From DASYXT01 sp035934555 (lineage in GTDB: Bacteria; Verrucomicrobiota; Verrucomicrobiia; Limisphaerales; UBA8199): a stretch of DNA of 64,000 bases. Positions 34,084-43,221 of this stretch are shown here, piece by piece. A program made the position numbers and the translations under genes. The stretch lies in contig DASYXT010000118.1 of the NCBI GenBank assembly GCA_035934555.1, positions 210,377 to 274,376 on the forward strand. The letters are read 5' to 3'. Within the stretch, counting starts at the first letter, position 1. Every line of letters starts with the position of its first letter. The notes under the pieces were generated by a model that ran no database searches, was not told where the DNA came from, and saw only the letters and a program-made list of their open reading frames with translations.

Positions 34084-35520
34084 ATGCCACAGGAATACCG
34101 CCTCATTCTAAAGCACGCCGACGAGCCGGGCTACACCCCGGACCTCGAGTGCTACGTGCGGCATGGCGGGTATGAGGCGCTGAAGAAGGCGCTGAGCATC
34201 GCCCCGCGGACGTTGCCGGATGGGCGCGTCGTGGGCGCGCCGGAACAAATCCGGGATGACGTTAAGCTCTCCGGCTTGCGCGGCCGCGGCGGGGCCGGGT
34301 TTTCATGCGGGTTGAAATGGTCGTTTGTGGACCGCAAGAGCGGCAAGCCGATTTACCTGATCTGCAATGCGGACGAGTCGGAGCCCGGCACGTTCAAGGA
34401 TAAACAGATTCTCTACAAAGATCCGCACCAGATGTTGGAAGGGATGATCATTGCCTGCTACGCCAATGACGTGCATCTGGCGTATATCTATATCCGCGGC
34501 GAGTTCATCGAGGGGGCCAAAATCCTCAATCGCGCGCTGAAAGAAGCGCGCGGGAAGAACTTTTTGAGCAAGAACATTTTGGGCAGCGGGTACGACCTGG
34601 AGATTCATGTGCACCGCGGCGCCGGCGCATACATCTGTGGCGAGGAAACGGGGTTAATCGAATCGCTGGAGGGCAAGCGGGCCTATCCGCGCATCAAGCC
34701 GCCGTACTTTCCCGCGGTGCTGGGGCTGTACATGTGCCCGACCATCGTGAACAATGTCGAGACCTTGTGCGCGGTGAAGCACATCGTGGCGATGGGCGGC
34801 GCGCAGTTTGCCAAATTGGGCACGCCGAACAATACCGGCACGCGCATCGTTAGCATCAGCGGCCATGTGAAGCGGCCGGGGTACTATGAAGTGGAAATCG
34901 GCAAGGTCACGATTGGCCAGCTCGTCAATGACCCGGTGTTTGGGGGCGGCCTGCGCGATGGACGAAAGCTCAAAGCCATCATTCCCGGCGGGTCATCGGC
35001 GAAAGTGTTCAAGGCGGGCGAGCGGTTCAAGCTGAAGCGCAAGGGGCCGGACGGGAAGGAAGCCGAGCAGGAGCTGGACATGCTGGACCTGCCGTATGAT
35101 TTCGACTCGCTGATTGCGGCGGGGAGCATGTCTGGGTCGGGCGCGATTATCGTGATGGATGATTCCACGGATATTGTGGCGGCGCTGGCGAACATTTCGG
35201 AGTTTTACGCTCATGAAAGTTGCGGCCAATGCACCCCCTGCCGCGAAGGGTCGTTGTGGATGTCCAAGGCGTTGCATCGGCTGACGCACGGGCAAGGCCG
35301 GGCCAGCGATGCGGAGTACTTGGTCAAAATCGCCGATAATATTCCGGGCGGGCGAACGATCTGCGCGTTCGGGGAAGCTTGCTCCTGGCCGGTGCAAAGC
35401 TTTATCGCCAAGTTCAAGGACGAGTTTGTGGCGCGGGGGGCGGCGGATGAGGCGCGCAGGGCAGCAAAGGCCGAACGCCCGATTGCTCAACCGCAATCGG
35501 TGATTACTGCACCTGCATAA
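34084..35520 (+). CDS. nuoF: NADH-quinone oxidoreductase subunit F
   Basis: 478 residues, the 51 kDa subunit that binds NADH, FMN and a [4Fe-4S] cluster (N3). FMN/NADH motifs are LRGRGGAGFSCGLKWSF, CNADESEPGTFKD and GAGAYICGEETGLIESLEG. Cluster ligands are in ESCGQCTPCREGSLW and the later Cys of CAFGEACSW. The ATG at 34084 is preferred to a TTG at 34078; neither has a Shine-Dalgarno, since an inverted-repeat arm ends 9 bases upstream. The C-terminus is short and Ala/Arg-rich. Expression may depend on how the upstream hairpin folds. Confidence 0.98.
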   Translation: MPQEYRLILKHADEPGYTPDLECYVRHGGYEALKKALSIAPRTLPDGRVVGAPEQIRDDVKLSGLRGRGGAGFSCGLKWSFVDRKSGKPIYLICNADESEPGTFKDKQILYKDPHQMLEGMIIACYANDVHLAYIYIRGEFIEGAKILNRALKEARGKNFLSKNILGSGYDLEIHVHRGAGAYICGEETGLIESLEGKRAYPRIKPPYFPAVLGLYMCPTIVNNVETLCAVKHIVAMGGAQFAKLGTPNNTGTRIVSISGHVKRPGYYEVEIGKVTIGQLVNDPVFGGGLRDGRKLKAIIPGGSSAKVFKAGERFKLKRKGPDGKEAEQELDMLDLPYDFDSLIAAGSMSGSGAIIVMDDSTDIVAALANISEFYAHESCGQCTPCREGSLWMSKALHRLTHGQGRASDAEYLVKIADNIPGGRTICAFGEACSWPVQSFIAKFKDEFVARGAADEARRAAKAERPIAQPQSVITAPA

Positions 35521-35603
35521 CCGCATATGCCAAACTCTATGAAGGAACGATTAAGGTTCGGGAGCTCTGAAGCCGCTATGCGTGAGGCTTACAAGCACGC
35601 CAC

Positions 35604-37421
35604 ATGAAGACGACCGAAGCCAACGTGGTTGAACTGAAGCCGCCGCCGCCACCTGACAAACTGACTGTCAAGGTGGACGGCAAGGAGGTCGAGGTGCCCA
35701 AGACCATGCCGGACCCGATTTCGGGCAAGCCGCTGCCGACAACCATGATCCAGGCTTGCGCGGCCGCCAAAGTGGACGTGCCGCACTATTGCTATCATCC
35801 CAAACTGCCCGTTGCGGGTAATTGCCGGATGTGCTTGGTCGAGTTCGGCACGCCCGCAATGGGGCCCGATCGCAAACCGCTGTTGGGTCCGGACGGAAAA
35901 CCGAAGATCACCAAATCACCGCGGCCGGCGATTGCTTGTGCCACGCCAATTTCCCCGGGCATGGAGATTTACACCAACACGCCCACCGTCAAACAGATGC
36001 GCGAAGGCGTGCTGGAGTTTTTGCTCATCAATCATCCACTGGACTGCCCGATTTGCGATCAGGCCGGCGAATGCAAGCTGCAGGAGTATTCGGTGGATTA
36101 CGGCAAATCCGAAAGCCGGTTTGTCGAGGCGAAGGTGCACAAGCCCAAGCGGGTGGAGTTGGGGCCGCGCATCGTGCTGGATGACGAGCGCTGCATTTTG
36201 TGCACGCGGTGCATTCGATTTACCAAGGACATCGTCGGTGATGACGCGCTCGGAATCGTCAGTCGGGGCAGTTACAGCACATTAACCGGGTTTCCTGGCA
36301 GGCAATTCGATAATAATTACACGCTGAACACGGTGGACATTTGCCCCGTGGGCGCGCTGACCTCGAAAGATTTCCGCTTCAAGATGCGCGTGTGGTTTCT
36401 GAAGGAGACCAAGAGCGTGTGCGCGAGCTGCGCGACCGGTTGTAACATCATCATCGGGTCGCGGGAAGAGCGGATTTTCCGGTTTGAACCGCGAGAGAAC
36501 GACGCGGTCAACGTGTGCTGGATGTGCGATTACGGCCGGCTCAATTACAAGTGGATTAGACGCGACGACCGTCTGGTGGAAGTCCAAGCTCCGAAGTCCA
36601 AGGTTCAGGAGCAGCCGGCAGGGAGCCGGGGAGCGGAGGACAGGGGTCAGAAGTCAGAGGTCAGAGAGCAGAGGTCAGAGGTCAGAGAGCAGAAGTCAGA
36701 GGTCAGAGAGCAGAGGTCAGAGGTCAGGGACGCGTGGCCGCAGGTGATCAAAGGGCTCTCGGCGGATTTGAACGGAGCTGTGGCCGGTTCAGTGGCTATT
36801 GTGGCTTCGGCGCGGCAGACGAACGAGGAGCTTTATTTGCTGGCTAAGCTAGCCAAGAAACTTGGGGCAACCACCGACTCAGTTCCGCGAATGGGCGAAG
36901 GAGACAAGCTGTTGCTGAGTGCGGACCGGAATCCGAATGCGACTGGCGCGCGGCTGGTGGGGCTGGCGGGCGAGCCGATGGGAAGCAACTTGCCAAAGAT
37001 TGCCGAAGGGATTGGCAACGGCCGCATCAAGACGTTGATCGTTTTTGGGGAAGACGTCACAAAATGCGGACTTGGCGAGGAGTTGTTGGGGAAACTCGAG
37101 TTGCTGGTGGTGAGCGACATTTTACCGAACGTCACTACACGGCTGGCGCATTATCTGTTGCCCGGGTGCGCGCATGCTGAGAAGCGCGGCACATTCACCA
37201 ACACCAAAGGCCGGGTGCAGCGGTTCATGAAAGCCGTCGAGCCGCCCGGCGACGCCCGCCCGGAGTGGGAGTTTCTGCACGAACTGGTTTTCAATGTGAC
37301 CGGCCAGGACGGATTTGTGAGCATCGAAGGATTGTTTAACCAGATGGCGCGGGAGGTGCCGGCGTTTAAGGGACTGACATGGGCCGCGCTGGGGGACGCT
37401 GGAGTAACGGTGCCAATTTGA
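35604..37421 (+). CDS. nuoG: NADH-quinone oxidoreductase subunit G with an inserted heptad repeat
   Basis: 605 residues, shorter than enterobacterial NuoG (~900). N-terminal [2Fe-2S] ligands are in HYCYHPKLPVAGNCRMCLVE; the His-Cys3 [4Fe-4S] motif is in HPLDCPICDQAGECKLQ; another [4Fe-4S] site is in ERCILCTRCIRFTKDIVG. A molybdopterin-type motif keeps four Cys (VCASCATGCNIII ... VCWMCDYGR), as for cluster N7. Residues 348-375 are four copies of (G/E)Q(K/R)SEVR encoded by 21-bp DNA repeats, between the Fe-S part and the C-terminal domain. This charged insert is probably a surface helix. It sits between nuoF and nuoH. Confidence 0.96.
   Translation: MKTTEANVVELKPPPPPDKLTVKVDGKEVEVPKTMPDPISGKPLPTTMIQACAAAKVDVPHYCYHPKLPVAGNCRMCLVEFGTPAMGPDRKPLLGPDGKPKITKSPRPAIACATPISPGMEIYTNTPTVKQMREGVLEFLLINHPLDCPICDQAGECKLQEYSVDYGKSESRFVEAKVHKPKRVELGPRIVLDDERCILCTRCIRFTKDIVGDDALGIVSRGSYSTLTGFPGRQFDNNYTLNTVDICPVGALTSKDFRFKMRVWFLKETKSVCASCATGCNIIIGSREERIFRFEPRENDAVNVCWMCDYGRLNYKWIRRDDRLVEVQAPKSKVQEQPAGSRGAEDRGQKSEVREQRSEVREQKSEVREQRSEVRDAWPQVIKGLSADLNGAVAGSVAIVASARQTNEELYLLAKLAKKLGATTDSVPRMGEGDKLLLSADRNPNATGARLVGLAGEPMGSNLPKIAEGIGNGRIKTLIVFGEDVTKCGLGEELLGKLELLVVSDILPNVTTRLAHYLLPGCAHAEKRGTFTNTKGRVQRFMKAVEPPGDARPEWEFLHELVFNVTGQDGFVSIEGLFNQMAREVPAFKGLTWAALGDAGVTVPI
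36645..36728 (+). repeat. Four 21-bp tandem repeats inside nuoG
   Basis: Unit GAGCAGAGGTCAGAGGTCAGA with small variations, in frame and encoding (G/E)Q(K/R)SEVR. The GAGGTCAGAG-type sequence also resembles interspersed simple repeats seen in related phyla (from memory). Confidence 0.9.
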
Positions 37422-37430
37422 TTTTGTAGC

Positions 37431-38462
37431 ATGACGCCTTTCCAGGAATTTGCGGTGTTCAGCGCGATCAAGATCGTGTGCGTCTTTTCCGTCTTGATGT
37501 TCATTGTCGCGTACGCCGTCTGGGTCGAGCGCAAGGTCTCAGCGGCGATCCAGGATCGGCGCGGGCCGAACCGCGTGGGCTTGTTTGGTCTCTTGCAGCC
37601 GGCTGCCGATGCGGTGAAGGCGTTTCTGAAGGAAGATTTTACACCGGCGCATGTGCGCAAGGCGTATTTCTGGCTGGCGCCCGCGATCGTGATGATCCCG
37701 AGCTTGATGACGGTCGCGATTATTCCGTTTGGCTCGCAGTTGGGGCACCAGAAGATGGTGATCGCCGACTTGAATGTGGGCATCCTTTACACCTTTGGCA
37801 TTGTGTCCTTAGGGGTGTACGGAATTGTCCTGGCGGGATACGCCGCCAATTCGAAGTATCCGTTTCTGGGAGGGATTCGCTCGAGCGCGCAGATGATTTC
37901 CTATGAGATTGCGATGGGCATGTCGGTGATCCCAATTTTTCTGATGGTCGGCGGTTTGAACCTCAGTGAGGTGATCTCGTATCAGGCGCCCGGCATCGGA
38001 CGCTGGCTGATTTTCCGGCAACCGCTGGCCTTCGCGATTTTTCTGGCGGCGATGTTTGCCGAAACCAACCGGCTGCCGTTTGATTTGCCGGAATCGGAGC
38101 AGGAGTTGGCCGGCGGTTACAACGTCGAGTACAGCTCGATGAAGTTCGCATTGTTTTTCATGGGCGAATACGCGGCGATGACGGCCGCCGCGGCGATGAT
38201 GGTGACGCTGTTCCTCGGCGGCTGGACCTTGCCGCTCGCAGGGTTGAATCTGCCTGCCACCACTCTCGGGATAGGCGTGGCGCAAATCGCGATCTTTCTG
38301 GCGAAGATGTTGTTTGTCGAGTTCATGGTGATCTGGGTGCGCTGGATGTGGCCGCGCTTCCGGTACGATCAGTTAATGGACCTTGGCTGGCGGCGGCTGA
38401 TCCCGCTGGCGCTGGCGAACATCGTAGTGACGGCCGTGGTGCTGTGGGCGGTGGTGAAATGA
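37431..38462 (+). CDS. nuoH: NADH-quinone oxidoreductase subunit H
   Basis: 343 residues, about eight membrane helices. NuoH (ND1) forms the membrane end of the quinone channel and the link to proton transfer. Conserved cytoplasmic loops are present: ERKVSAAIQDRRGPNRVG, MFAETNRLPFDLPESEQEL with the coupling acidic residues, and AGGYNVEYSSMKFALFF. The C-terminal part has RWMWPRFRYDQLMDLGWR, a family hallmark. The stop codon overlaps the nuoI start (ATGA), so the two are translationally coupled. It begins 9 bases after nuoG. Confidence 0.98.
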   Translation: MTPFQEFAVFSAIKIVCVFSVLMFIVAYAVWVERKVSAAIQDRRGPNRVGLFGLLQPAADAVKAFLKEDFTPAHVRKAYFWLAPAIVMIPSLMTVAIIPFGSQLGHQKMVIADLNVGILYTFGIVSLGVYGIVLAGYAANSKYPFLGGIRSSAQMISYEIAMGMSVIPIFLMVGGLNLSEVISYQAPGIGRWLIFRQPLAFAIFLAAMFAETNRLPFDLPESEQELAGGYNVEYSSMKFALFFMGEYAAMTAAAAMMVTLFLGGWTLPLAGLNLPATTLGIGVAQIAIFLAKMLFVEFMVIWVRWMWPRFRYDQLMDLGWRRLIPLALANIVVTAVVLWAVVK

Positions 38463-38992
38463 TTATCAAACGCCGCAAACTGAATTTCTGGGAGCGGCTT
38501 TACCTGCCGGCGATCCTCGGCGGGTTCAAAGTGACGCTGCGTCATTTCTTCAGCAGGAAAGTGACGATGCAGTATCCCGAGGAGAAGTGGGTTGTCCCCG
38601 AGGGATACCGCGGGGCTCCGTACCTGGTCAAAGACCAGGTAGGGCGAACCAAGTGCGTGTCATGCCAGCTTTGTGAGTTTGTCTGCCCGCCCAAAGCCAT
38701 TCGCATCACCCCACCCGGGCCCGCCGGGGTGCCGGAAGTCGGGAACGTCGAGAAGGCGCCCAAGGAATTTGAGATTAACATGCTGCGCTGCATCTTCTGC
38801 GGCTATTGCCAGGAAGTCTGCCCCGAAGAAGCGATTTTTCTAATGAAGGATTACTCACTGACGGGCGAAAGCCGCCAGGAGCTGATTTACAACAAAGAAA
38901 AGCTGCTGGACTTAGGCGGGGTCCACCAGGACAAAATCCGGAAGTGGGAGAAGAAAGCTCAAGAGGCGCGGGCACAAGGAGTGCCGCCATAA
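38459..38992 (+). CDS. nuoI: NADH-quinone oxidoreductase subunit I
   Basis: 177 residues, the ferredoxin-like subunit holding clusters N6a and N6b. The two motifs are CVSCQLCEFVCPPKAI and CIFCGYCQEVCPEEAI. The N-terminal amphipathic segment (RRKLNFWERLYLPAILGGF) lies against the membrane arm near NuoH. The ATG overlaps the nuoH stop by 4 bases; the in-frame extension to 38348 lies inside nuoH and is not real. The C-terminus is charged. It is followed 4 bases later by nuoJ. Confidence 0.98.
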   Translation: MIIKRRKLNFWERLYLPAILGGFKVTLRHFFSRKVTMQYPEEKWVVPEGYRGAPYLVKDQVGRTKCVSCQLCEFVCPPKAIRITPPGPAGVPEVGNVEKAPKEFEINMLRCIFCGYCQEVCPEEAIFLMKDYSLTGESRQELIYNKEKLLDLGGVHQDKIRKWEKKAQEARAQGVPP

Positions 38993-38996
38993 CGCT

Positions 38997-39497
38997 ATGG
39001 AACAAGCCCTCTTTTATGCCTTCGCGTTCTTGACCCTCGTATGCGGGTTCATGGTGGTGCTGAATCCCTTCAGCCGGAACCCGGTGACCAGCGCGATGTT
39101 TTTGGTGCTGACCATCGCCTCGCTGGCGGGATTGTTTGTGTTGCTGCACGCGTTCTTTTTGGCGGCCGTCCAGGTGCTGGTGTATGCGGGGGCGGTGATG
39201 GTGCTGTTTCTGTTCGTGATCATGTTGCTGGATGTCAAAGCGGAGGAACGCTACCGGATTAGGTTGGTTGGCTTGGTGGGTGGCGTGGTGGCCGTCGGGG
39301 CGTTGCTGGCGATTTTCCTGCAAACACTGGCTTCCTCACCGCTGATGAGGGAGTCAACCTTGCAAAAAGAAGGCAACACGATGCCCTTGGGTCGGCTGCT
39401 CTTTTCGGATTACCTGTTGCCGTTCGAGATCGTTTCGGTGTTGTTGCTAGTGGCCATGGTGGGGGTCATTCTGCTAAGCAAAAGGGACCTTAAATGA
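38997..39497 (+). CDS. nuoJ: NADH-quinone oxidoreductase subunit J
   Basis: 166 residues with five predicted membrane helices, the ND6 equivalent. The conserved TM3 region is recognisable in FLAAVQVLVYAGAVMVLFLF, which includes the pi-bulge helix important for coupling, followed by VIMLLDVKAEERYR. The C-terminal helix reads FEIVSVLLLVAMVGVILLSK. It starts 4 bases after nuoI and its stop overlaps the nuoK start (ATGA). Confidence 0.97.
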   Translation: MEQALFYAFAFLTLVCGFMVVLNPFSRNPVTSAMFLVLTIASLAGLFVLLHAFFLAAVQVLVYAGAVMVLFLFVIMLLDVKAEERYRIRLVGLVGGVVAVGALLAIFLQTLASSPLMRESTLQKEGNTMPLGRLLFSDYLLPFEIVSVLLLVAMVGVILLSKRDLK

Positions 39498-39793
39498 CTC
39501 TGCACCATTATCTGGTGGTCAGTATCCTGCTTTTTTGCCTCGGGTTGCTCGGGGTGATTGTGCGCCGCAACCTGCTGGTGATGTACATGGGGCTGGAGCT
39601 GATGCTGAACGCCGCCAATCTGGCGCTGGTCGCCTTTTCGCGTTTCAACGATAACCTCGACGGCCAAATTTTTGTGTTTTTTATCATCACGGTGGCGGCG
39701 GCAGAAGTCTCGGTGGGCCTGGCGCTGATTGTCGCGCTGTACCGGAAACGCCAGACAGCACATGCCGAAGATCTCACGCTGATGAAACTCTAA
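39494..39793 (+). CDS. nuoK: NADH-quinone oxidoreductase subunit K
   Basis: 99 residues with three membrane helices, the ND4L equivalent and the usual length. The functional glutamates lie in VMYMGLELMLNAANLALVAF (TM2) and AAAEVSVGLALIVALYRKR (TM3). The N-terminus LHHYLVVSILLFCLGLLGV is typical. It overlaps nuoJ by 4 bases and is followed one base later by nuoL, so J-K-L are tightly coupled. Confidence 0.97.
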   Translation: MTLHHYLVVSILLFCLGLLGVIVRRNLLVMYMGLELMLNAANLALVAFSRFNDNLDGQIFVFFIITVAAAEVSVGLALIVALYRKRQTAHAEDLTLMKL

Positions 39794-39794
39794 G

Positions 39795-41660
39795 ATGAAC
39801 GCGCTACCCTGGGCGATTCTGTTTCTGCCGCTGCTGGCCGCAGTGGTCATCACGCTTTTTACCCGACGCGACCGCACGCTCAGCGCCGGTGTGTCCATTG
39901 CCGCAGTCGTCGCGGCTTTCATTCTCAGCACTATTTATATCGGCGCCGAGCATTGGGAACCGGCGCGCGAAGCCAGTTGGAGCTGGTTGTCGATCGGCGA
40001 TTTTGAAGTCGAGTTCGGGTTGCACCTGGACCCGCTGAGCCTGCTGATGATGCTGGTGGTGACCGGGGTGGCCAGCCTCATCCACATCTACTCGTGGGGC
40101 TACATGAAAGGCGACGGCGGGTTCTCGCGCTATTTCGCCTGCCTCAGCCTGTTTACGTTTTCGATGCTCGGCATCGTGCTGGCGAACAATTTCATCCAAT
40201 TATTTATCTTTTGGGAATTGGTGGGCGTATCGAGTTACCTGCTGATCGGGTTCTGGTTCGAGCGCCCGGCCGCAGCCGATGCGGGCCAGAAGGCGTTCCT
40301 CACCAACCGTTTGGGGGACTTTGGGTTTCTCTTGGGCATCCTGACGGTTTGGGCAACCTTGCACTCGCTGAAGTTCAGCGACCTTGAACAAATCATTTTA
40401 GCTAACCCCCAGGCATTGGGCGCGAGTGCGACAGCGGCAGCGTTACTGATTTTCTGCGGTGCGGTTGGCAAGAGCGCACAATTTCCGCTGCACGTATGGT
40501 TGCCGGACGCGATGGAAGGCCCGACGCCGGTGAGCGCGTTAATTCACGCCGCGACGATGGTGGCGGCGGGCGTGTATATGTTGTGCCGGGTGTTCTTCCT
40601 GCTGAACCCGCCGGCGCTCGAAATCATTTCGTGGATCGGCGCGTTCACCGCCCTGCTCTCGGCTGTGATCGCGGTGCAGCAGGACGATATCAAGCGCATC
40701 CTGGCCTACTCGACCCTGTCGCAGCTTGGCTACATGGTGATGGCCGTCGGCTTGCAGGGCCCGCAGGCCTCGATGTTTCACCTGGCCACACACGCTTTCT
40801 TCAAGGCGCTGCTGTTCCTCGGCGCCGGGTCAGTGATCCTCGCGGTGCACCATGAACAGGACATCTGGAAAATGGGCGGACTCCGGCGAAAAATGCCGGT
40901 GACGTTCTACACCTTCATGGCCGGCACCTTGGCGCTGGCAGGAGTGGTTCCCTTCAGCGGGTTTTACAGCAAGGATGCCGTTCTGGCCACGGCCCTACGG
41001 CAACATGCCTATGGGCAGTTCATCGTTGGAGTAGCCGTGGCGATCCTGACAACGTTTTACATGTTCCGGCTGGTGTTCGCAGTGTTTGGGACCAAGGCGA
41101 GAACCGACGCCGCGGGACATGCGCAGGAATCGCCGCCGGTAATGATTTTCCCTCTGCGCATCCTCGCCGCGCTGAGCGTGGTGGGCGGGTTCATCGGCAT
41201 CGAGAATATTTTGAGCCGGCAGCCATTCGCTCGTGGGCAGGAAGAGCAACTGCTATCGGTCGCCGGCCAGTTGGCGGCGCCCTTTGTGCAAGCGCCGTGG
41301 GTGGCGGCGTTCGGGTTGCTGGCGGTACTCGCTGGTTTCGTCGCGGCGTATGGCTTGTATGCGAACGCGGCACAAGACCCACTGCCGGCAAAGCTCGGCG
41401 TGCTGTCGCGCTGGATGCGGAACAAGTTCTATTTCGATGAATTGTACCAGTCTGTTTTTGTGCGGGCGCATGACGCGCTGGCGGCCGTAGCGGCCTGGTG
41501 CGACCGGTGGCTGATCGCCGGGCTCGCGGTGCGCGGAACCCAAGGGACAATCGACATTGTCGGGCGCATGCTGCGGCAGTTCCAAACCGGAAACCTGCAG
41601 ACCTACGCATTCCTATTCGCGTTAGGCGTCGCGTTTTTATTGTATTTCGTCCTGAAATGA
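39795..41660 (+). CDS. nuoL: NADH-quinone oxidoreductase subunit L
   Basis: 621 residues, the distal antiporter-like proton pump (ND5). The core motifs include FIFWELVGVSSYLLIGFW with the TM5 Glu, GAVGKSAQFPLHVWLPDAME with the TM7 Lys, and LIHAATMVAAGVYMLCR with TM8 His. After the antiporter fold there is the lateral helix and a last TM (FLFALGVAFLLYFVLK). In the 510-540 region DELYQSVFVRAHDALAAVAA matches the family. All charged residues expected for proton transfer are seen. Confidence 0.97.
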   Translation: MNALPWAILFLPLLAAVVITLFTRRDRTLSAGVSIAAVVAAFILSTIYIGAEHWEPAREASWSWLSIGDFEVEFGLHLDPLSLLMMLVVTGVASLIHIYSWGYMKGDGGFSRYFACLSLFTFSMLGIVLANNFIQLFIFWELVGVSSYLLIGFWFERPAAADAGQKAFLTNRLGDFGFLLGILTVWATLHSLKFSDLEQIILANPQALGASATAAALLIFCGAVGKSAQFPLHVWLPDAMEGPTPVSALIHAATMVAAGVYMLCRVFFLLNPPALEIISWIGAFTALLSAVIAVQQDDIKRILAYSTLSQLGYMVMAVGLQGPQASMFHLATHAFFKALLFLGAGSVILAVHHEQDIWKMGGLRRKMPVTFYTFMAGTLALAGVVPFSGFYSKDAVLATALRQHAYGQFIVGVAVAILTTFYMFRLVFAVFGTKARTDAAGHAQESPPVMIFPLRILAALSVVGGFIGIENILSRQPFARGQEEQLLSVAGQLAAPFVQAPWVAAFGLLAVLAGFVAAYGLYANAAQDPLPAKLGVLSRWMRNKFYFDELYQSVFVRAHDALAAVAAWCDRWLIAGLAVRGTQGTIDIVGRMLRQFQTGNLQTYAFLFALGVAFLLYFVLK

Positions 41661-41670
41661 GCTGACTCCC

Positions 41671-43191
41671 ATGTTGACTTTCATTCTAGGCTCTCCGTTG
41701 GTAATGGCGCTGGTCCTGGTGCTGGTGCCGGGGAATTATCGAGTGGTGCTGCGGGCCTTGGCGCTGCTGGCGACGTGTGCCTCGGCCGTCGCGGCGGTGG
41801 TGATGTTTGCCCAATTCAACACGGCGCCCGCGGACGCGGACGGCTTCAAGTTTGTCTGTCAGGCACCGTGGGTCGCCGCCGTCGGCATTGGTTATCACGT
41901 GGGCGTGGACGGCATCAACGTTGGCCTGGTACTAATGGGGGCGGTGGTGGCGTTTGCGGCCACCTGCATTGCCCGCCAGGTGCGCGAGCGGGAAAAGGAG
42001 TTCTATATTTTACTGCTCATCATGGCCGGGGGCATCCTGGGCGCGTTTGCATCGCTCGACCTGTTCATGTTCTACTTTTTCCACGAGCTGGCGCTGGTGC
42101 CGACCTTCATCATGATTGGGCTGTGGGGGCGCGGTGAGCAAAAGAATTATGCCACCTTCCAGATCACGCTCTATCTGAGCCTGGGCGCGCTGGTGGCGCT
42201 CGTCGGTTTGATCGCGCTGTACCTCGAAGCTGGCGCCGGAACCTTCGATATCCCCAAGCTGACGCGTTTGTTGACCGAGCACGGGCTGGCCTCGGGCGCG
42301 CAGCATTTCATTTTCCCGCTGCTGTTATTCGGGTTCGGCATCCTGGTGTCGCTCTGGCCGTTTCATACCTGGGCGCCCTTGGGTTACGGCTCGGCGCCGG
42401 CGCCTACCGCGATGCTGCATGCCGGCGTACTGAAGAAGTTCGGCCTGTATGGACTGTTGCGCATAGCGCTGCCGATGGTGCCCGAAGGCGCGCAAAGCTG
42501 GATGCCGGTGGTGGCGTGGCTGTGCCTGGGCAACCTGGTGTATTGCGGTTGGGTGGCGATGCGGCAAAAGGACTTCAACTGGCTGGTGGGTTATTCGAGC
42601 GTCGCGCACATGGGCTTTGTGTTCCTGGGGTTGGCGACGTTGAACCTGGTCGGGGTAACCGGCGCGGTACTGGTAATGATTGCGCACGGATTCTTGGCCG
42701 CGCTCACGTTTGGGCTCAACGGCTATATCTACGAGCAGACCGGCACGTTGCGGATTGCCGAGCTCGGGGGCTTGCTCCGGCGCCTCCCTTTTATCGGGAC
42801 CGCTCTCGTTATGGCCGCTTTTGCCGGATGCGGGTTGCCCGGTTTCGCCAATTTTGCGGGCGAAATTACGGTGTTTTTCGGCGCCTGGAACCCCTTCCGC
42901 GTCGTCACGATCCTGGCCGCTTGGGGCGCGCTGCTGGTCGGGGCGATTTATATGCTGCGGGCGGTGCGCTTGATGCTCCAGGGCCCGATGGGCGAGCGCT
43001 GGGCCAAAGTGACGGATGCGCCACACCTGTGGCGCAAGACTCCTTACCTCGTCCTCTTGGCTTGTCTGCTGGTGTTCGGGTTCTATCCGCGGCTGCTGAC
43101 CGATAAAATCAAACCCAGCGTGCAACCGATTGTGGAACGGTTTTCACCGGCGCCGGCGAGTGCGACCGCCATCACGACGGGAAACTTTTGA
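41671..43191 (+). CDS. nuoM: NADH-quinone oxidoreductase subunit M (NuoM2 type)
   Basis: 506 residues, the second antiporter-like pump (ND4), about 14 helices. TM5 Glu lies in FYFFHELALVPTFIMIGLWG. The TM7-8 loop reads FHTWAPLGYGSAPAPTA followed by MLHAGVLKKFGLYGLLR, as in the NuoM2 group of Acidobacteria and Verrucomicrobiota, instead of the common HTWLPDAH version. The TM12 Lys region is present. The N-terminus is hydrophobic without a separate signal. It follows nuoL by 10 bases. Confidence 0.95.
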   Translation: MLTFILGSPLVMALVLVLVPGNYRVVLRALALLATCASAVAAVVMFAQFNTAPADADGFKFVCQAPWVAAVGIGYHVGVDGINVGLVLMGAVVAFAATCIARQVREREKEFYILLLIMAGGILGAFASLDLFMFYFFHELALVPTFIMIGLWGRGEQKNYATFQITLYLSLGALVALVGLIALYLEAGAGTFDIPKLTRLLTEHGLASGAQHFIFPLLLFGFGILVSLWPFHTWAPLGYGSAPAPTAMLHAGVLKKFGLYGLLRIALPMVPEGAQSWMPVVAWLCLGNLVYCGWVAMRQKDFNWLVGYSSVAHMGFVFLGLATLNLVGVTGAVLVMIAHGFLAALTFGLNGYIYEQTGTLRIAELGGLLRRLPFIGTALVMAAFAGCGLPGFANFAGEITVFFGAWNPFRVVTILAAWGALLVGAIYMLRAVRLMLQGPMGERWAKVTDAPHLWRKTPYLVLLACLLVFGFYPRLLTDKIKPSVQPIVERFSPAPASATAITTGNF

Positions 43192-43221
43192 CCCCTGGCG
43201 CGCAGCGCCAAATACCAAAGC

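Noticed and set aside
38348..38458. Upstream extension of nuoI
   Set aside because: It lies inside nuoH; the ATG at 38459 overlaps the nuoH stop in the usual ATGA form.
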